Shown piece after piece: positions 52,669-61,328 of a stretch of 64,000 bases of DNA; position 1 is the first letter of the stretch; every line of letters starts with the position of its first letter. Location of the stretch: NCBI GenBank assembly GCA_009843525.1, contig VYDH01000033.1:62001-126000 (forward strand), written 5' to 3'. The notes beneath the pieces are model-generated. The model worked only from the letters and a program-made list of their open reading frames with translations, did not search any database and was not told where the DNA came from. The position numbers were made by a program, and so were the translations under genes. Source of the DNA: Acidimicrobiales bacterium (GTDB taxonomy: Bacteria; Actinomycetota; Acidimicrobiia; Acidimicrobiales; Poriferisodalaceae).

Positions 52669-52930
52669 GCGGATCTGCTTCACATCGAACATCACGATCA
52701 CCTTCACTCTCGACGCGCCGCACCGACCCGGCCCAGACGCGCTCCTAACGTAGCCATGCTACCTCGGGTGTCGGCGCAGCAAGGCCGCACAGGCTCTTGG
52801 GCAGCCGAGCCTTGGCGTGGCTGCCGACAGCCGGAGCTGCGGGCGGCACCAGCAGAAAACGCCACGGGTTGCCCGTACGGCGTGGTCTAGGTTCGCCCGA
52901 AGCACCATCCGCACCGCCCGCTCAGGCAGC

Positions 52931-53158
52931 TCAGGCGGTCCGCGGCCAGACCACCGGGTAGCGATCGAGCTCCATGGTGGCGCCCGGTGCAAGCCCGTCG
53001 ACATGCAGCACCTGCGCTGTGCCGATGCGCGGGTCGTAACGAACGTCGGTGCCGATGTAACGGGCGCCGTAGCCCCGGCGCGCCCGGCCCCGATTCGAGT
53101 TGCCTTGCGAACCGTGCAGGATCATCGCCCAGAAGGCGACGGTGGACTCGCAGTTGTG
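52931..53158 (-). pseudogene. 3' remnant of a phytanoyl-CoA dioxygenase family gene
   Basis: The last ~75 codons read STVAFWAMILHGSQGNSNRG followed by RARRGYGARYIGTDVRYDPR, the C-terminal strands of PhyH-type Fe(II)/2-oxoglutarate oxygenases with the distal iron His and the 2-oxoglutarate Arg. Nothing recognisable continues upstream; the sequence there belongs to a MaoC-like gene on the other strand. The remaining ~200 N-terminal residues, including the HxD motif, are missing, so this is a truncated relic. Confidence 0.65.
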
Positions 53159-53669
53159 CGCCGTAGGGGCTCGGGTTGGCCATCTCGTCGGCCACGCCGC
53201 CGCGCAGACGCCCCGGCCGCACCGGGGCTGGACGTTCGACGAGCAGCCGGTCGGCAAGCGCTGGAGCACGAGCCGACGGACCATCACCGAGACGGATCTG
53301 GTGGTGTACGCCACCCAGTTCGGGTTCGCCGAGGGGCTCTTCCTGGATGCCACAGCGGCCGAGCGCGCCGGCTACAGCGGACGTCTCGTGCCCGGCAGCC
53401 TGGTGATGTCGCTGGCGGAGGGGCTGGTCATCAGCGGCGGCGCGATTGTCGGCACTGGCGTGGCTTACCTGGGTGCAACCGTCGAGGTGAAGGGCCCGAC
53501 GTTCGTCGGTGACACGCTGCAGGTAGTGGCCGAGGTGACCGCAGCCCGCCTCACGTCACGGGGAGACCGAGGCATCGTGACCACCCGCAACGAGGTCTTC
53601 AACCAGCACGCCAGCCTCGTGATGGTCTACTCCCCCACCCGCATGGTCCTCTGCCGCCACGCCGACTAG
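53142..53669 (+). CDS. MaoC-like hot-dog domain protein, 5' end uncertain
   Basis: From RGWTFDEQPVGKRWSTSRRTITETDLV onward this is a MaoC/R-hydratase fold, with GRLVPGSLVMSLAEGL and VEVKGPTFVGDTLQVVAEV typical of the family. The catalytic D-x-N-P-x-H motif is absent (the site reads FGFAEGLFLD), so hydratase activity is doubtful. No ATG lies near the expected start; the nearest in-frame GTG (53142) falls inside the antisense dioxygenase relic, suggesting that both genes were cut at this junction. Confidence 0.6.
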   Translation: MDSQLCAVGARVGHLVGHAAAQTPRPHRGWTFDEQPVGKRWSTSRRTITETDLVVYATQFGFAEGLFLDATAAERAGYSGRLVPGSLVMSLAEGLVISGGAIVGTGVAYLGATVEVKGPTFVGDTLQVVAEVTAARLTSRGDRGIVTTRNEVFNQHASLVMVYSPTRMVLCRHAD

Positions 53670-53681
53670 CGCCGCGCGGCC

Positions 53682-53969
53682 TTAGCCCTGCAGGACCAGC
53701 CGATCGCTGAGTTCATGATCCTCAGCCGCTTCCCGCGCGACGCGCTGAAGCGATGGTGAGAGGCCTTGGAGAACGAGACGGTCACAGTGTCGACGCACGA
53801 GTGCCTCCAACACCAGCTCGTCGACGAAGGAAATCGTGTAGACGATCCCCGGCTCGAATTGGACGGTGAGCGATGCACCAGTGAGATCGTCCGGTAGTCC
53901 ACCCGATTCGAGGAGTTCACGCGGAAGTTCGCGTCCGCCGATAGTGGCGGGGGCTGTCAGCGTGTCCAT
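53682..53969 (-). CDS. small STAS-like protein (DUF4325-like)
   Basis: 95 residues. The segment LTVQFEPGIVYTISFVDELVLEALVRRHCDRLVLQGLS resembles a STAS-type fold with the SFVDEL turn seen in DUF4325 proteins, which are often encoded beside GHKL ATPases. GAGGAG precedes the ATG. It lies 30 bases after the ATPase gene on the same strand, so the two are probably an operon. The assignment is by pattern only. Confidence 0.5.
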   Translation of the reverse strand: MDTLTAPATIGGRELPRELLESGGLPDDLTGASLTVQFEPGIVYTISFVDELVLEALVRRHCDRLVLQGLSPSLQRVAREAAEDHELSDRLVLQG

Positions 53970-53999
53970 GACTGCTGCTCCTCGATCGCTAGAGAGTAC

Positions 54000-54854
54000 T
54001 TAGCAGGGCAGCCAGCCCGATACCAGCGTGCCGACCAGCTCGTCAACATTCGCCGGATGTGCCGAGAACCCGTCGTTATTCTGGTCAGCGCCAAAGCTGA
54101 CAGCCGCTGTTCCAGATCTGATCGTTACGTCTCCACCGGAGCTGACCGCCCGCACGAGCAGATTGGGCAATCCAATTCCTCGGACCCGGCCCCGGACGGA
54201 AGTCACGCGCCGCTGAGCTGCGGCCACGATGGCGGAACTGTCATCCTCGCACTCGTGGACCGTCCCGATAAGGGATCTCCGGATACCGATGCCACCGTCA
54301 GCGACAGCAAAGTGAAGCGCTCGTCGGGGATACTGAAGCACCTGCGCGGCGAGGAATCCGTAGCCGACTCGCGCGTGAGCGAGGCAGTTATCCGCCAATT
54401 CCCATACAGCTTGCGTGAGCGCATCTTCGACTTCGAACGCCAGCGATTCCCCTTGGCAACGGCGCTGCACGAGATTCACAAGTTGCCCCGCCTCAAGGTT
54501 GCTCCGGAATCGAGTCAGCTCGCACAGCTGGTCGGAGCGGTCGTGGTGCCGGACGTAAGGGAGGCCTGTCGTCGTCACGCCCGCGTCAGCCAGCGCTCTA
54601 CCGAGCAGCATTCGACTCGCATATCTGCGCACGTCATCCGAATATGGCGCTACGACCGTCGTCGAGTTCCCGTGCCTTTCATAGTGGGCCGCCGCGACCG
54701 CGGCGACAGTCACGAGTGTTGAGGGTTTCATGAAGCGAACTTCGGACAAGTTCAATGTCAATGCACTATCGCTCTCACCTGAAGCGTCGACAAGCGACTG
54801 TGTCTCGGGTCTGGACTTGAAGCGCAGCTCCATGGTGAGTGCGAAGCTAGCCAT
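54000..54854 (-). CDS. GHKL-type ATPase-domain protein
   Basis: About 284 residues (a GTG 12 codons earlier is an alternative start). The N-terminal half has a STAS-like strand (LTLNLSEVRFMKPSTLVTVAA). The C-terminal half carries GHKL boxes: N box WELADNCLAHA (~150-160), G1 VADGGIGI (~184-191) and G2 RGIGLPNL (~225-232). There is no histidine phosphoacceptor or transmitter domain, so it resembles anti-sigma/SpoIIAB-like or stand-alone GHKL proteins. G+C is visibly lower than in its neighbours (28 of 60 bases in the line at 54721 against 44 of 60 at 55681), which suggests transfer. Confidence 0.65.
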   Translation of the reverse strand: MASFALTMELRFKSRPETQSLVDASGESDSALTLNLSEVRFMKPSTLVTVAAVAAAHYERHGNSTTVVAPYSDDVRRYASRMLLGRALADAGVTTTGLPYVRHHDRSDQLCELTRFRSNLEAGQLVNLVQRRCQGESLAFEVEDALTQAVWELADNCLAHARVGYGFLAAQVLQYPRRALHFAVADGGIGIRRSLIGTVHECEDDSSAIVAAAQRRVTSVRGRVRGIGLPNLLVRAVSSGGDVTIRSGTAAVSFGADQNNDGFSAHPANVDELVGTLVSGWLPC

Positions 54855-54967
54855 TGCGTCGCGGCACGTCCCAAGGATTTTCGAGATCACGAGGTCGTGC
54901 GGGCTGTCGGACCTTGCGGCTGGGCTGTACGGTCGGCGGGATTCTCGGATCAGGTGCGGGAGGCGTG

Positions 54968-55744
54968 ATGAGCAGGTTCACGGGACGGGTGGCGATCGTG
55001 ACGGGGGCGGCGGGCGGGATCGGGCTGGCTGCGTGTGAGCGATTCGCGTCCGAGGGGGCGACGGTGGTGGCGGTGGACTTGGCCACCACCGACTTGGGCG
55101 CGGCGGTGGCGGCGGCTGAGTCTGCAGGCGGCGAGGCGCTGGCCGTCGGCGCCGATGTGACCAAGTCCGACGAGGTGGCCGGCTATGTGCAGGCGGCCAT
55201 GGACAACTTCGGCCGGGTGGACGTGCTGTTCAACAACGCCGGCATCGAAGGCACCTACTTCCCGATGGTCGACTATCCCGAAGAGGACTTCGATCAGGTC
55301 ATCGCGGTGAACGTGCGCGGCGTGTGGTTGGGCATCAAATACGCCGCGCCGGCGATGATCGCCGGCGGGGGCGGCGCCATCGTCAATACGGCGTCGGTGG
55401 CCGGCCTGTTCGGTTCACGGGGCATCTCGCCGTACTCGGCCAGCAAGCACGCCGTGGCCGGTCTCACCAAGTCCGCCGCCCTCGAGCTGGCCACATCCGG
55501 GGTGCGGGTCAACGCCGTGTGCCCATCGCCGATCGAGACGCGCATGATGCGCTCGCTCGAGACGTTCATCGGCGGCGAGAACGCCGACGACGTCCGCAAG
55601 GGAATGGCTGAACGGATTCCCGCGCAGCGCTACGGCGAGCCCCACGAGGTCGCCGCGCTCGTCGCATTCCTGGCCTCCGACGACGCCAGCTACATCACCG
55701 GCGGCCTCTACCCCATCGACGGCGGCTTCAGCGCCGGCCGCTGA
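54968..55744 (+). CDS. short-chain dehydrogenase/reductase
   Basis: A 258-residue SDR. The cofactor motif TGAAGGIG is at residues 11-18, NNAGIEG near 87, the catalytic serine in NTASVAG (~142), YSASK (Tyr/Lys, ~157) and the C-terminal YITGGLYPIDGGFSAGR. GGGAGG precedes the ATG. This classical layout covers many alcohol/ketone substrates, so the substrate is not deducible. The gene converges with tRNA-Tyr 7 bases beyond its stop. Confidence 0.92.
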   Translation: MSRFTGRVAIVTGAAGGIGLAACERFASEGATVVAVDLATTDLGAAVAAAESAGGEALAVGADVTKSDEVAGYVQAAMDNFGRVDVLFNNAGIEGTYFPMVDYPEEDFDQVIAVNVRGVWLGIKYAAPAMIAGGGGAIVNTASVAGLFGSRGISPYSASKHAVAGLTKSAALELATSGVRVNAVCPSPIETRMMRSLETFIGGENADDVRKGMAERIPAQRYGEPHEVAALVAFLASDDASYITGGLYPIDGGFSAGR

Positions 55745-55751
55745 CGGGTGC

Positions 55752-55836
55752 TGGTGGGCCGGGGAGGATTCGAACCTCCGTAGGCGTAGCCGACGGGTTT
55801 ACAGCCCGCTCCCTTTGTCCGCTCGGGCACCGACCC
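55752..55836 (-). tRNA. tRNA-Tyr (GTA)
   Basis: An 85-base cloverleaf on the minus strand with a long variable arm, acceptor GGGTCGG/CCGGCCC (one G-T pair), anticodon loop CTGTAAA (GTA), T loop TTCGAAT and an encoded CCA. Confidence 0.95.
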
Positions 55837-55926
55837 CAGAGGTGGGCAGGCTACCGGTGCACGTGGCGCCGACTGCATGGTCGAGTGCCCTGCAAGTTCC
55901 AGAGTCCGGGGCCAGATTCGGCTCGC

Positions 55927-55932
55927 TAGCTT
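55927..55932 (+). promoter_or_regulatory. candidate -10 box of a leaderless yajQ transcript
   Basis: TAGCTT ends 6 bases before the yajQ ATG and no ribosome-binding site is seen, the same layout as before the acetyltransferase gene at 39294. No TTG -35 is evident. Confidence 0.35.
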
Positions 55933-55938
55933 GCGGCT

Positions 55939-56427
55939 ATGGCTTCATTCGATGTTGTCTCCAAGGTGGACCTGCAGGAGATCCGCAACGCGGTGGATCA
56001 GGCGTCCCGTGAGATCGCCAACCGCTACGACTTCCGCAACACGGGCAGTGCCGTGGAGCTGGGCGAGGGCGCCATCAACATGCGGTCGAGCACCGAGGAT
56101 CGGCTTGCAGCGATGCGCCAGGTGCTGGAAGAAAAGCTCGTGCGCCGCCAAGTCAGCCTGAAGGCCGTCCACTACGGCAACGTCGAGGAGGCCTCGGGCG
56201 GCTCAGTGCGCCAGGCCGCTGCCCTGCAAGCGGGCATCTCGTCGGACCGGGCCCGCGACCTGAACAAGTTCATCAAGGGTCTCGGCATCAAGGGCGTGCA
56301 ATCGCAGACGCAAGGCGACCAGCTGCGGGTGATGTCGAAGAAGCGTGACGACTTGCAGGCCGTCATCGCCGAGCTCAAGGAAGGCGACTTCGACGTTCCC
56401 CTGCAGTTCGAGAACTTCCGCGACTGA
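55939..56427 (+). CDS. YajQ-family nucleotide-binding protein
   Basis: 162 residues, full length. MASFDVVSKVDLQEIRNAVDQA at the start, RYDFRNTGSAVEL, and the C-terminal KGLGIKGVQSQTQGDQLRVMSKKRDDLQAVIA are the YajQ hallmarks. Some family members bind cyclic di-GMP and act as regulators; the role here is not known. It is flanked by tRNA-Tyr and htpX. Confidence 0.93.
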   Translation: MASFDVVSKVDLQEIRNAVDQASREIANRYDFRNTGSAVELGEGAINMRSSTEDRLAAMRQVLEEKLVRRQVSLKAVHYGNVEEASGGSVRQAAALQAGISSDRARDLNKFIKGLGIKGVQSQTQGDQLRVMSKKRDDLQAVIAELKEGDFDVPLQFENFRD

Positions 56428-56448
56428 ACCCCCGGTACAGATCCCCGG

Positions 56449-57303
56449 CTAGATCGCTTCCTGCCAGGTGCCGTCGCGGAGGCGGCGGATGCGCTCTTCC
56501 ATCGGCGGGTGGGTGGTGAACAGGCCCTTGAAGCCCATCCGGCGGCTAGCCAACGGGTTGGCGATGTACATCTGGGCCTGATTGGGGTCGGCCAGGCTGG
56601 GGACCGTCTTGGAGGCCACGTCGAGCTTCTCGAGCGCCCGGGCCAGCGGCTCGCCGTCGCTGATCATGCGCGCCGCGGTGCGGTCGGCCTGGTACTCGCG
56701 GCTGCGGCTGATGGCCATCTGCAGCAGCATCGCGGCGATCGGCGCCAGGATGATGAGCAGAATCTCGCCGAACGGGTTGCGGTCGTTGTCACGCCCTCCG
56801 CCCCCGAAGATCAGGGCGAACTGCGCCATGCGGGCGGCGAAGGTGATGGCCGTGGCCACAGCAGCCGCGACGGAGCCGATGAGGATGTCCCGGTTGCGGA
56901 TATGGGCGAGCTCGTGCGCCAGCACGCCACGGATCTCGTACCAGCTGAGGTTCCGGATGAGCCCCTCGGTGACGCAGACCGCGGCATTCTTCGGATTGCG
57001 GCCGGTAGCGAAGGCATTGGGCTGCGGGTCGGGCGAGACGTACAGTCGCGGCATCGGCATGTCCGACAGCGTGGTGAGCTCACCCATGATCCGCCAGTAC
57101 TCAGGGAGCTGATGCGGCTGGACTTCCTGGGCACGGGCGGAGCGGATGGCCAGCTTGTCGCTGAACCAGTAGCTGCCGCCCACCATGACCAGGGCGATGA
57201 CGACGGCGATCGTGAGGCCGCCCTGGCCCCAGAAGCTGCCGATCCACAGGATGAGGCCGGCGAGGCCAGCCAGGAGAACAGTGGTCTTGGCCGTGTTGCG
57301 CAC
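56449..57303 (-). CDS. htpX: HtpX-type membrane zinc metalloprotease
   Basis: A quality-control protease of the cytoplasmic membrane. The zinc motif HELAH is near residue 130 with the third ligand in SREYQAD near 205. Two N-terminal membrane segments (VLLAGLAGLILWIGSF, LTIAVVIALVMVGGSYWF) and two central ones follow, ending in HPPMEERIRRL. I chose the GTG giving VRNTAKTT, because GAGG lies 9 bases upstream and family proteins begin this way; a GTG four codons earlier is the alternative. Confidence 0.93.
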   Translation of the reverse strand: MRNTAKTTVLLAGLAGLILWIGSFWGQGGLTIAVVIALVMVGGSYWFSDKLAIRSARAQEVQPHQLPEYWRIMGELTTLSDMPMPRLYVSPDPQPNAFATGRNPKNAAVCVTEGLIRNLSWYEIRGVLAHELAHIRNRDILIGSVAAAVATAITFAARMAQFALIFGGGGRDNDRNPFGEILLIILAPIAAMLLQMAISRSREYQADRTAARMISDGEPLARALEKLDVASKTVPSLADPNQAQMYIANPLASRRMGFKGLFTTHPPMEERIRRLRDGTWQEAI

Positions 57304-57359
57304 GTCGGGCTGCACCTCGTTTCGGTTGGTGTGTTGCGGACGCTGTGCGGTTGCGGTTC

Positions 57360-57388
57360 AGGCTAATGACGGCAGTCCGCCGCTCAGG
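57360..57388 (-). promoter_or_regulatory. candidate htpX promoter
   Basis: TAGCCT at 57365-57360 on the minus strand, the same -10 box as the ribosomal promoters, with a weak -35 (CTGAGC) about 16 bases upstream. The leader would be roughly 50 bases. Confidence 0.35.
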
Positions 57389-57454
57389 CGCGGGATAGGT
57401 CGCGACGGCGCGACGGTGCTGGTGCGGCTGTGCCTGAGTCTGCGCGCTCGGTGT

Positions 57455-58564
57455 TCAGTTCTTGGCGTCGACGAGGCGCCAATCATCCGAGCCCGGGCTG
57501 TAGCGGCCGCGGAAGTCGGGATCGAAGGCCGCAGCCAGCTCGGCGGCCTTGCCGATGGATGAGCGGTAGGCGTCGATGATGGCGTCCTCGGCCTCGTAGT
57601 CGAACGGATCCTGCATGCGGCGTTCCTTGGTGCTGCCGCGCCGGACCGGGTTCTCGACCAGCCAGCGCGCTGTGAGGCCGACGGCTTCGACCACGCCGAC
57701 CTTGTCGCGGTAGCCCAGCTCGGCGATCATCAGGTCGGGCGACATGGCTCGGTGCAGCGATTCCTCTTCGCCGAGGAAGGGCCGGGCAGGCGTGGCGAGC
57801 TCGCCAGGCAGGTTCACGATGTCCAGCTCGACATCGAGGGCCGCAGCGATCACTTGAATCGTCTGTCTTGCCGTCAGGGTGTGCTCGTCGCTGATGTTGT
57901 AGGCCTTGCCGGCGGCAGCCTCGGGATGGTCGGCGGCGAGCGTGAGCGCATGACCGGCATTGGGGCCGTACGCCGCAGCGCGCAGCGTGAGGCCCCCGTC
58001 GGCCACGATGATCCGGCGACGGCCGTCGATGATGCGGCGCACGATGAGCCACTCGCGCGGGTTGATCTGGCCGGGTCCGTAGATGAGCGGGTAGCGGAAG
58101 ATCGTGGCGTCGGGGTGGTGTTCGAACAGGGTGTCTTCGGTGGCGACGATCTTCGCCACCTTGTCGTTGGCGTCGTTGACAGCACGTTCGGCAGACTCCC
58201 GCAGCGGTGTGAGCAGCCCGCGTGGCCAGTTCTCGGCCGGCCGGGCGTAGCCCCGGTAGACGGGAATGCCGCCGACGGCGATGAATTGGCCACAGCGCCC
58301 CACGAAGTACGGCGCCAGGTCGCGCAGCCGCCCGTACATGGCGTACACGACATCGAACGTGGCATTCCCGAGCGCCTCTTCCACTTCGTTGATGCGGAAC
58401 GGGTTGGTGTGGATGTGGGGGACTTCGGACTCAGGCGGGAGGGTGTCGACCTCGTGGCGCCCGGTATGCAGGACCGTGATGTCGTAGCCGCGCTCGAACA
58501 GCCCGTTCACCACGCCGGGCCCAGTCGGCCCCGTGCCGCCAATCACCAACGCTGTACGAGTCAC
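57455..58564 (-). CDS. NAD-dependent epimerase/dehydratase-like protein
   Basis: 369 residues of extended-SDR type. The Rossmann motif VIGGTGPTGPGVV is at residues 7-19, FIAVGGIPVYRGYA takes the place of the usual catalytic Ser/Thr segment, and FRYPLIYGPGQINPREW is the typical YGPG block. The Tyr-x3-Lys pair is not obvious, so the enzymatic activity is uncertain. The start is GTG. Confidence 0.8.
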   Translation of the reverse strand: MTRTALVIGGTGPTGPGVVNGLFERGYDITVLHTGRHEVDTLPPESEVPHIHTNPFRINEVEEALGNATFDVVYAMYGRLRDLAPYFVGRCGQFIAVGGIPVYRGYARPAENWPRGLLTPLRESAERAVNDANDKVAKIVATEDTLFEHHPDATIFRYPLIYGPGQINPREWLIVRRIIDGRRRIIVADGGLTLRAAAYGPNAGHALTLAADHPEAAAGKAYNISDEHTLTARQTIQVIAAALDVELDIVNLPGELATPARPFLGEEESLHRAMSPDLMIAELGYRDKVGVVEAVGLTARWLVENPVRRGSTKERRMQDPFDYEAEDAIIDAYRSSIGKAAELAAAFDPDFRGRYSPGSDDWRLVDAKN

Positions 58565-58602
58565 CGGCTCATGCTGTCAGGTCCGGAGTCATCACGGTGG
58601 GG

Positions 58603-59142
58603 CTAGTGGGGGTGGTAGCCGCTGTCGATGTAGAGAGTGGGCAGGTCGAGGTCGCGGTACATGCGGACGTTGCGCATGTCGTCGTCGATGGCGAGGCGTG
58701 GTGTGTAACCGCACTCCAGCAGCGCTTGGGTCTGCTCGCCTTTGAACAGCGGCGATGGCTGGAAGTCGCCCATCGGGCGCATGATGAGCAGGTCCCAGCG
58801 GACCTTGTGCTTGACGAGCCAGTCGAGGGTTGCGCCCGACACCCAGGTCGGCCGGGAGGTGAGGGCCACCACCACCAGCTCGGGATTCAGCAGCACGAGC
58901 AGCTCGAAGACCTCGTCGAGCACGTCGTCGTCGCCCACGTCGGCGAAGAACGAGTCCCAGTCGCGCCAAGGCCCGTCGAGGTGGTGCTGGCGGTGAGAGG
59001 CATCGGCGAGCACGCCGTCGATGTCGACGATCACGCAGTCGCCCGGCGGCACCGGCCCATCCCGCCACCACCAGTACGCCGGCCAATCGCCCTCGGAAAC
59101 CGACGCGGCAAGGGTTCGCCTGTGCCCCGGGCACTTCGCCAT
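58603..59142 (-). CDS. HAD-superfamily phosphatase-like protein
   Basis: 179 residues. Motif I VIVDIDGVLAD is near residues 37-47, motif II ALTSRPTW near 95, a candidate lysine in LFKGEQTQ and the acidic motif LAIDDDMRN near 155, similar to the phosphatase domain of polynucleotide kinases. It begins 7 bases after the acs stop, so it is probably cotranslated with acs. The substrate is unknown. Confidence 0.8.
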   Translation of the reverse strand: MAKCPGHRRTLAASVSEGDWPAYWWWRDGPVPPGDCVIVDIDGVLADASHRQHHLDGPWRDWDSFFADVGDDDVLDEVFELLVLLNPELVVVALTSRPTWVSGATLDWLVKHKVRWDLLIMRPMGDFQPSPLFKGEQTQALLECGYTPRLAIDDDMRNVRMYRDLDLPTLYIDSGYHPH

Positions 59143-59149
59143 GTCCAGC

Positions 59150-61171
59150 TCAGTCTTCGCTGGGGGCTTCGGCTGCGCGGGTGCGGATCTCCTCCACCAC
59201 GCCTGCATCAGCCAGCGTGGTGGTGTCGCCAAGCTGGCGTCCTTCGGCAACGTCACGCAGCAATCGCCGCATGATCTTGCCCGAGCGGGTCTTGGGCAGG
59301 TCGGGCACCAGCACCACCGCCTTGGGCCGGGCGATCGCTCCGAGCTTGGCGGAAACGTGCTGGCGCACTTCCTCGCGCAGCGCGTCGGTGGCGTCGTGGC
59401 CGCCACGCAGGATCACGTAGCCCACGATGGCCTGACCGGTGGTGGCATCGGTGGCGCCCACCACTGCTGCTTCGGCTACCGACGGGTGGTCGACCAGAGC
59501 CGACTCCACCTCAGTTGTCGAGATGCGGTGGCCCGACACGTTCATCACATCGTCGACCCGGCCGAGCAGCCACAGGTAGCCGTCATCGTCGAGCTTGGCG
59601 CCGTCGCCGGCGAAGTAGCGGCCCTCATACGTGCTCCAGTAGGTCTCGCGGTAGCGCTCGGGGTCGCCCCAGATGCCCCGCAGCATCGACGGCCACGGCT
59701 CGGTGATGGTCAGGTAGCCACCGCCCCGTTCAACCTGGTTGCCGGCATCATCCACCAGCTCCACCGAGATGCCCGGCAGCGCGTGGGTTGCCGAGCCGGG
59801 CTTGGTGGTGGTGACACCCGGCAGCGGGGTGATCATGTGGCCGCCGGTCTCGGTCTGCCACCAAGTGTCCACGATGGGGCACGTGCCGCCGCCGATGTGG
59901 GTGTGGTACCACATCCACGCCTCGGGGTTGATTGGCTCGCCGACCGTGCCGAGCACCCGCAGGCTGGACAGGTCGTGCCGCTCCACCTCGACCGCACCCC
60001 ACTTCATGAACGTGCGGATGGCCGTGGGGGCCGTGTAGAGCTGCGTCACGCCGTAGCGCTCGATGATGTCCCACAGCCGGTCCTTTGGCCAGCTCGCTCT
60101 GTCTTGTGTGCCTGCGCCGCCGCGGAACTCTGGGCGGGGGGTGTCGGGCGTGCCCTCGTACATGACCGACGAGGCGCCGTTGGCGAGCGGCCCGTACACG
60201 ATGTAGCTGTGGCCGGTCACCCAGCCGATGTCGGCCGCGCACCAGAAGACATCGACGTCGGGCTTGAGGTCGAACACGTAGCGGTGCGTGAACGCCACCT
60301 GGGTGAGATAGCCCCCGGTGGTGTGCATGATGCCCTTGGGCTTGGCCGTGGTGCCCGAGGTGTACAGCAGGTACAGCAGGTCTTCGGAGTCCATGTGCTC
60401 GGGCGGGCAATCGGCGGCGGCTGTGGGGCCCTCCATCAGGTCGTGGTACCAGTGGTCGACGCTGTCGTTCCACGACACGTCCTGACCGGTGCGCCGCACG
60501 ACGACCACGTTCTCGATGGTGGTGGTGGCCGCCACTGAGGCATCAGCGGTGTCCTTCAGCCCGAACGGCTCGCCGCGCCGGTAGCCGCCGTCGGCGGTGA
60601 TGAGCAGCTTGGCTGACGCGTCGTCGATGCGGTCCGACAGCGAATCGGCCGAGAATCCGCCGAACACCACCGAGTGCGCCGCACCGATGCGGGCGCAGGC
60701 CAGCATGGCGACCGGCAGCTCGGGGATCATCGGCATGTAGATGCACACCCGATCGCCACGCTCGACGCCGAGGCCCTTCAGCACGTTGGCGAACTTGCAC
60801 ACCTCGTCGAGCAGGTCGGCATAGGTGATCGTGCGGGTGTCGCCGGGCTCGCCTTCCCACCAGTAGGCCACTTTGTCGCCGCGGCCAGCCTCGACGTGGC
60901 GGTCGAGGCAGTTGTACGACACGTTGAGCGTGCCGCCCAAGAACCACTTCGCGAACGGCAGATCCCATTCGAGCACCGTGTGGAAATCAGTGAACCACGA
61001 AACGTGCTCACGGGCCTGCCGAGCCCAGAACGCCAGCCGGTCGGCGGCCGCCTCGTCGTAGAGCGACCGGTCGGCGGCGAGGGCGGCCGATGCGAATTCG
61101 GCGGCGGGCTCGAAGACGCGGTCCTCGACGTAGTAGTCCTCGATCGTCGCCTCGGCGCTCGTGTCAGTCAT
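59150..61171 (-). CDS. acs: acetyl-CoA synthetase
   Basis: Activates acetate with ATP and CoA. It has 673 residues. Landmarks: [17 protein letters not shown] near 80, the ATP loop [11 protein letters not shown] near 268, [13 protein letters not shown] near 410, [13 protein letters not shown] near 510, and the acetylatable lysine in [12 protein letters not shown] near 630, where acetylation inactivates the enzyme in many bacteria. AGGAA precedes the ATG. The HAD gene follows in the same operon. Confidence 0.95.
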   Translation of the reverse strand: MTDTSAEATIEDYYVEDRVFEPAAEFASAALAADRSLYDEAAADRLAFWARQAREHVSWFTDFHTVLEWDLPFAKWFLGGTLNVSYNCLDRHVEAGRGDKVAYWWEGEPGDTRTITYADLLDEVCKFANVLKGLGVERGDRVCIYMPMIPELPVAMLACARIGAAHSVVFGGFSADSLSDRIDDASAKLLITADGGYRRGEPFGLKDTADASVAATTTIENVVVVRRTGQDVSWNDSVDHWYHDLMEGPTAAADCPPEHMDSEDLLYLLYTSGTTAKPKGIMHTTGGYLTQVAFTHRYVFDLKPDVDVFWCAADIGWVTGHSYIVYGPLANGASSVMYEGTPDTPRPEFRGGAGTQDRASWPKDRLWDIIERYGVTQLYTAPTAIRTFMKWGAVEVERHDLSSLRVLGTVGEPINPEAWMWYHTHIGGGTCPIVDTWWQTETGGHMITPLPGVTTTKPGSATHALPGISVELVDDAGNQVERGGGYLTITEPWPSMLRGIWGDPERYRETYWSTYEGRYFAGDGAKLDDDGYLWLLGRVDDVMNVSGHRISTTEVESALVDHPSVAEAAVVGATDATTGQAIVGYVILRGGHDATDALREEVRQHVSAKLGAIARPKAVVLVPDLPKTRSGKIMRRLLRDVAEGRQLGDTTTLADAGVVEEIRTRAAEAPSED

Positions 61172-61261
61172 CAGAGTTCCTGTCTCGTCGTGCTGCCGGT
61201 GTACATGTGCGGATCGGACCGGCGTCGCGTGCGAAGCCCGATCCTGCTCAGCCAGATTCGC

Positions 61262-61279
61262 AGAGTAGTGGGCGCCCAC
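61262..61279 (-). promoter_or_regulatory. palindrome next to a -10-like box upstream of acs
   Basis: GTGGGCGCCCAC (61268-61279) is a perfect 12-base palindrome; on the minus strand TACTCT (61267-61262) follows directly. A -35-like TGAGAC is about 17 bases above. The layout suggests an operator overlapping the acs promoter, about 90 bases before the start. Confidence 0.35.
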
Positions 61280-61328
61280 TCAGCGTCTCACGGGCGTGCC
61301 GGCTCGAGAGCAGTGCCGCTGCCAGCCC

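Noticed and set aside
58603-59406. Longer reading of the HAD gene starting at 59406
   Set aside because: The first 88 codons lie inside acs in another frame and show no conserved sequence; the ATG at 59142 begins the recognisable protein.
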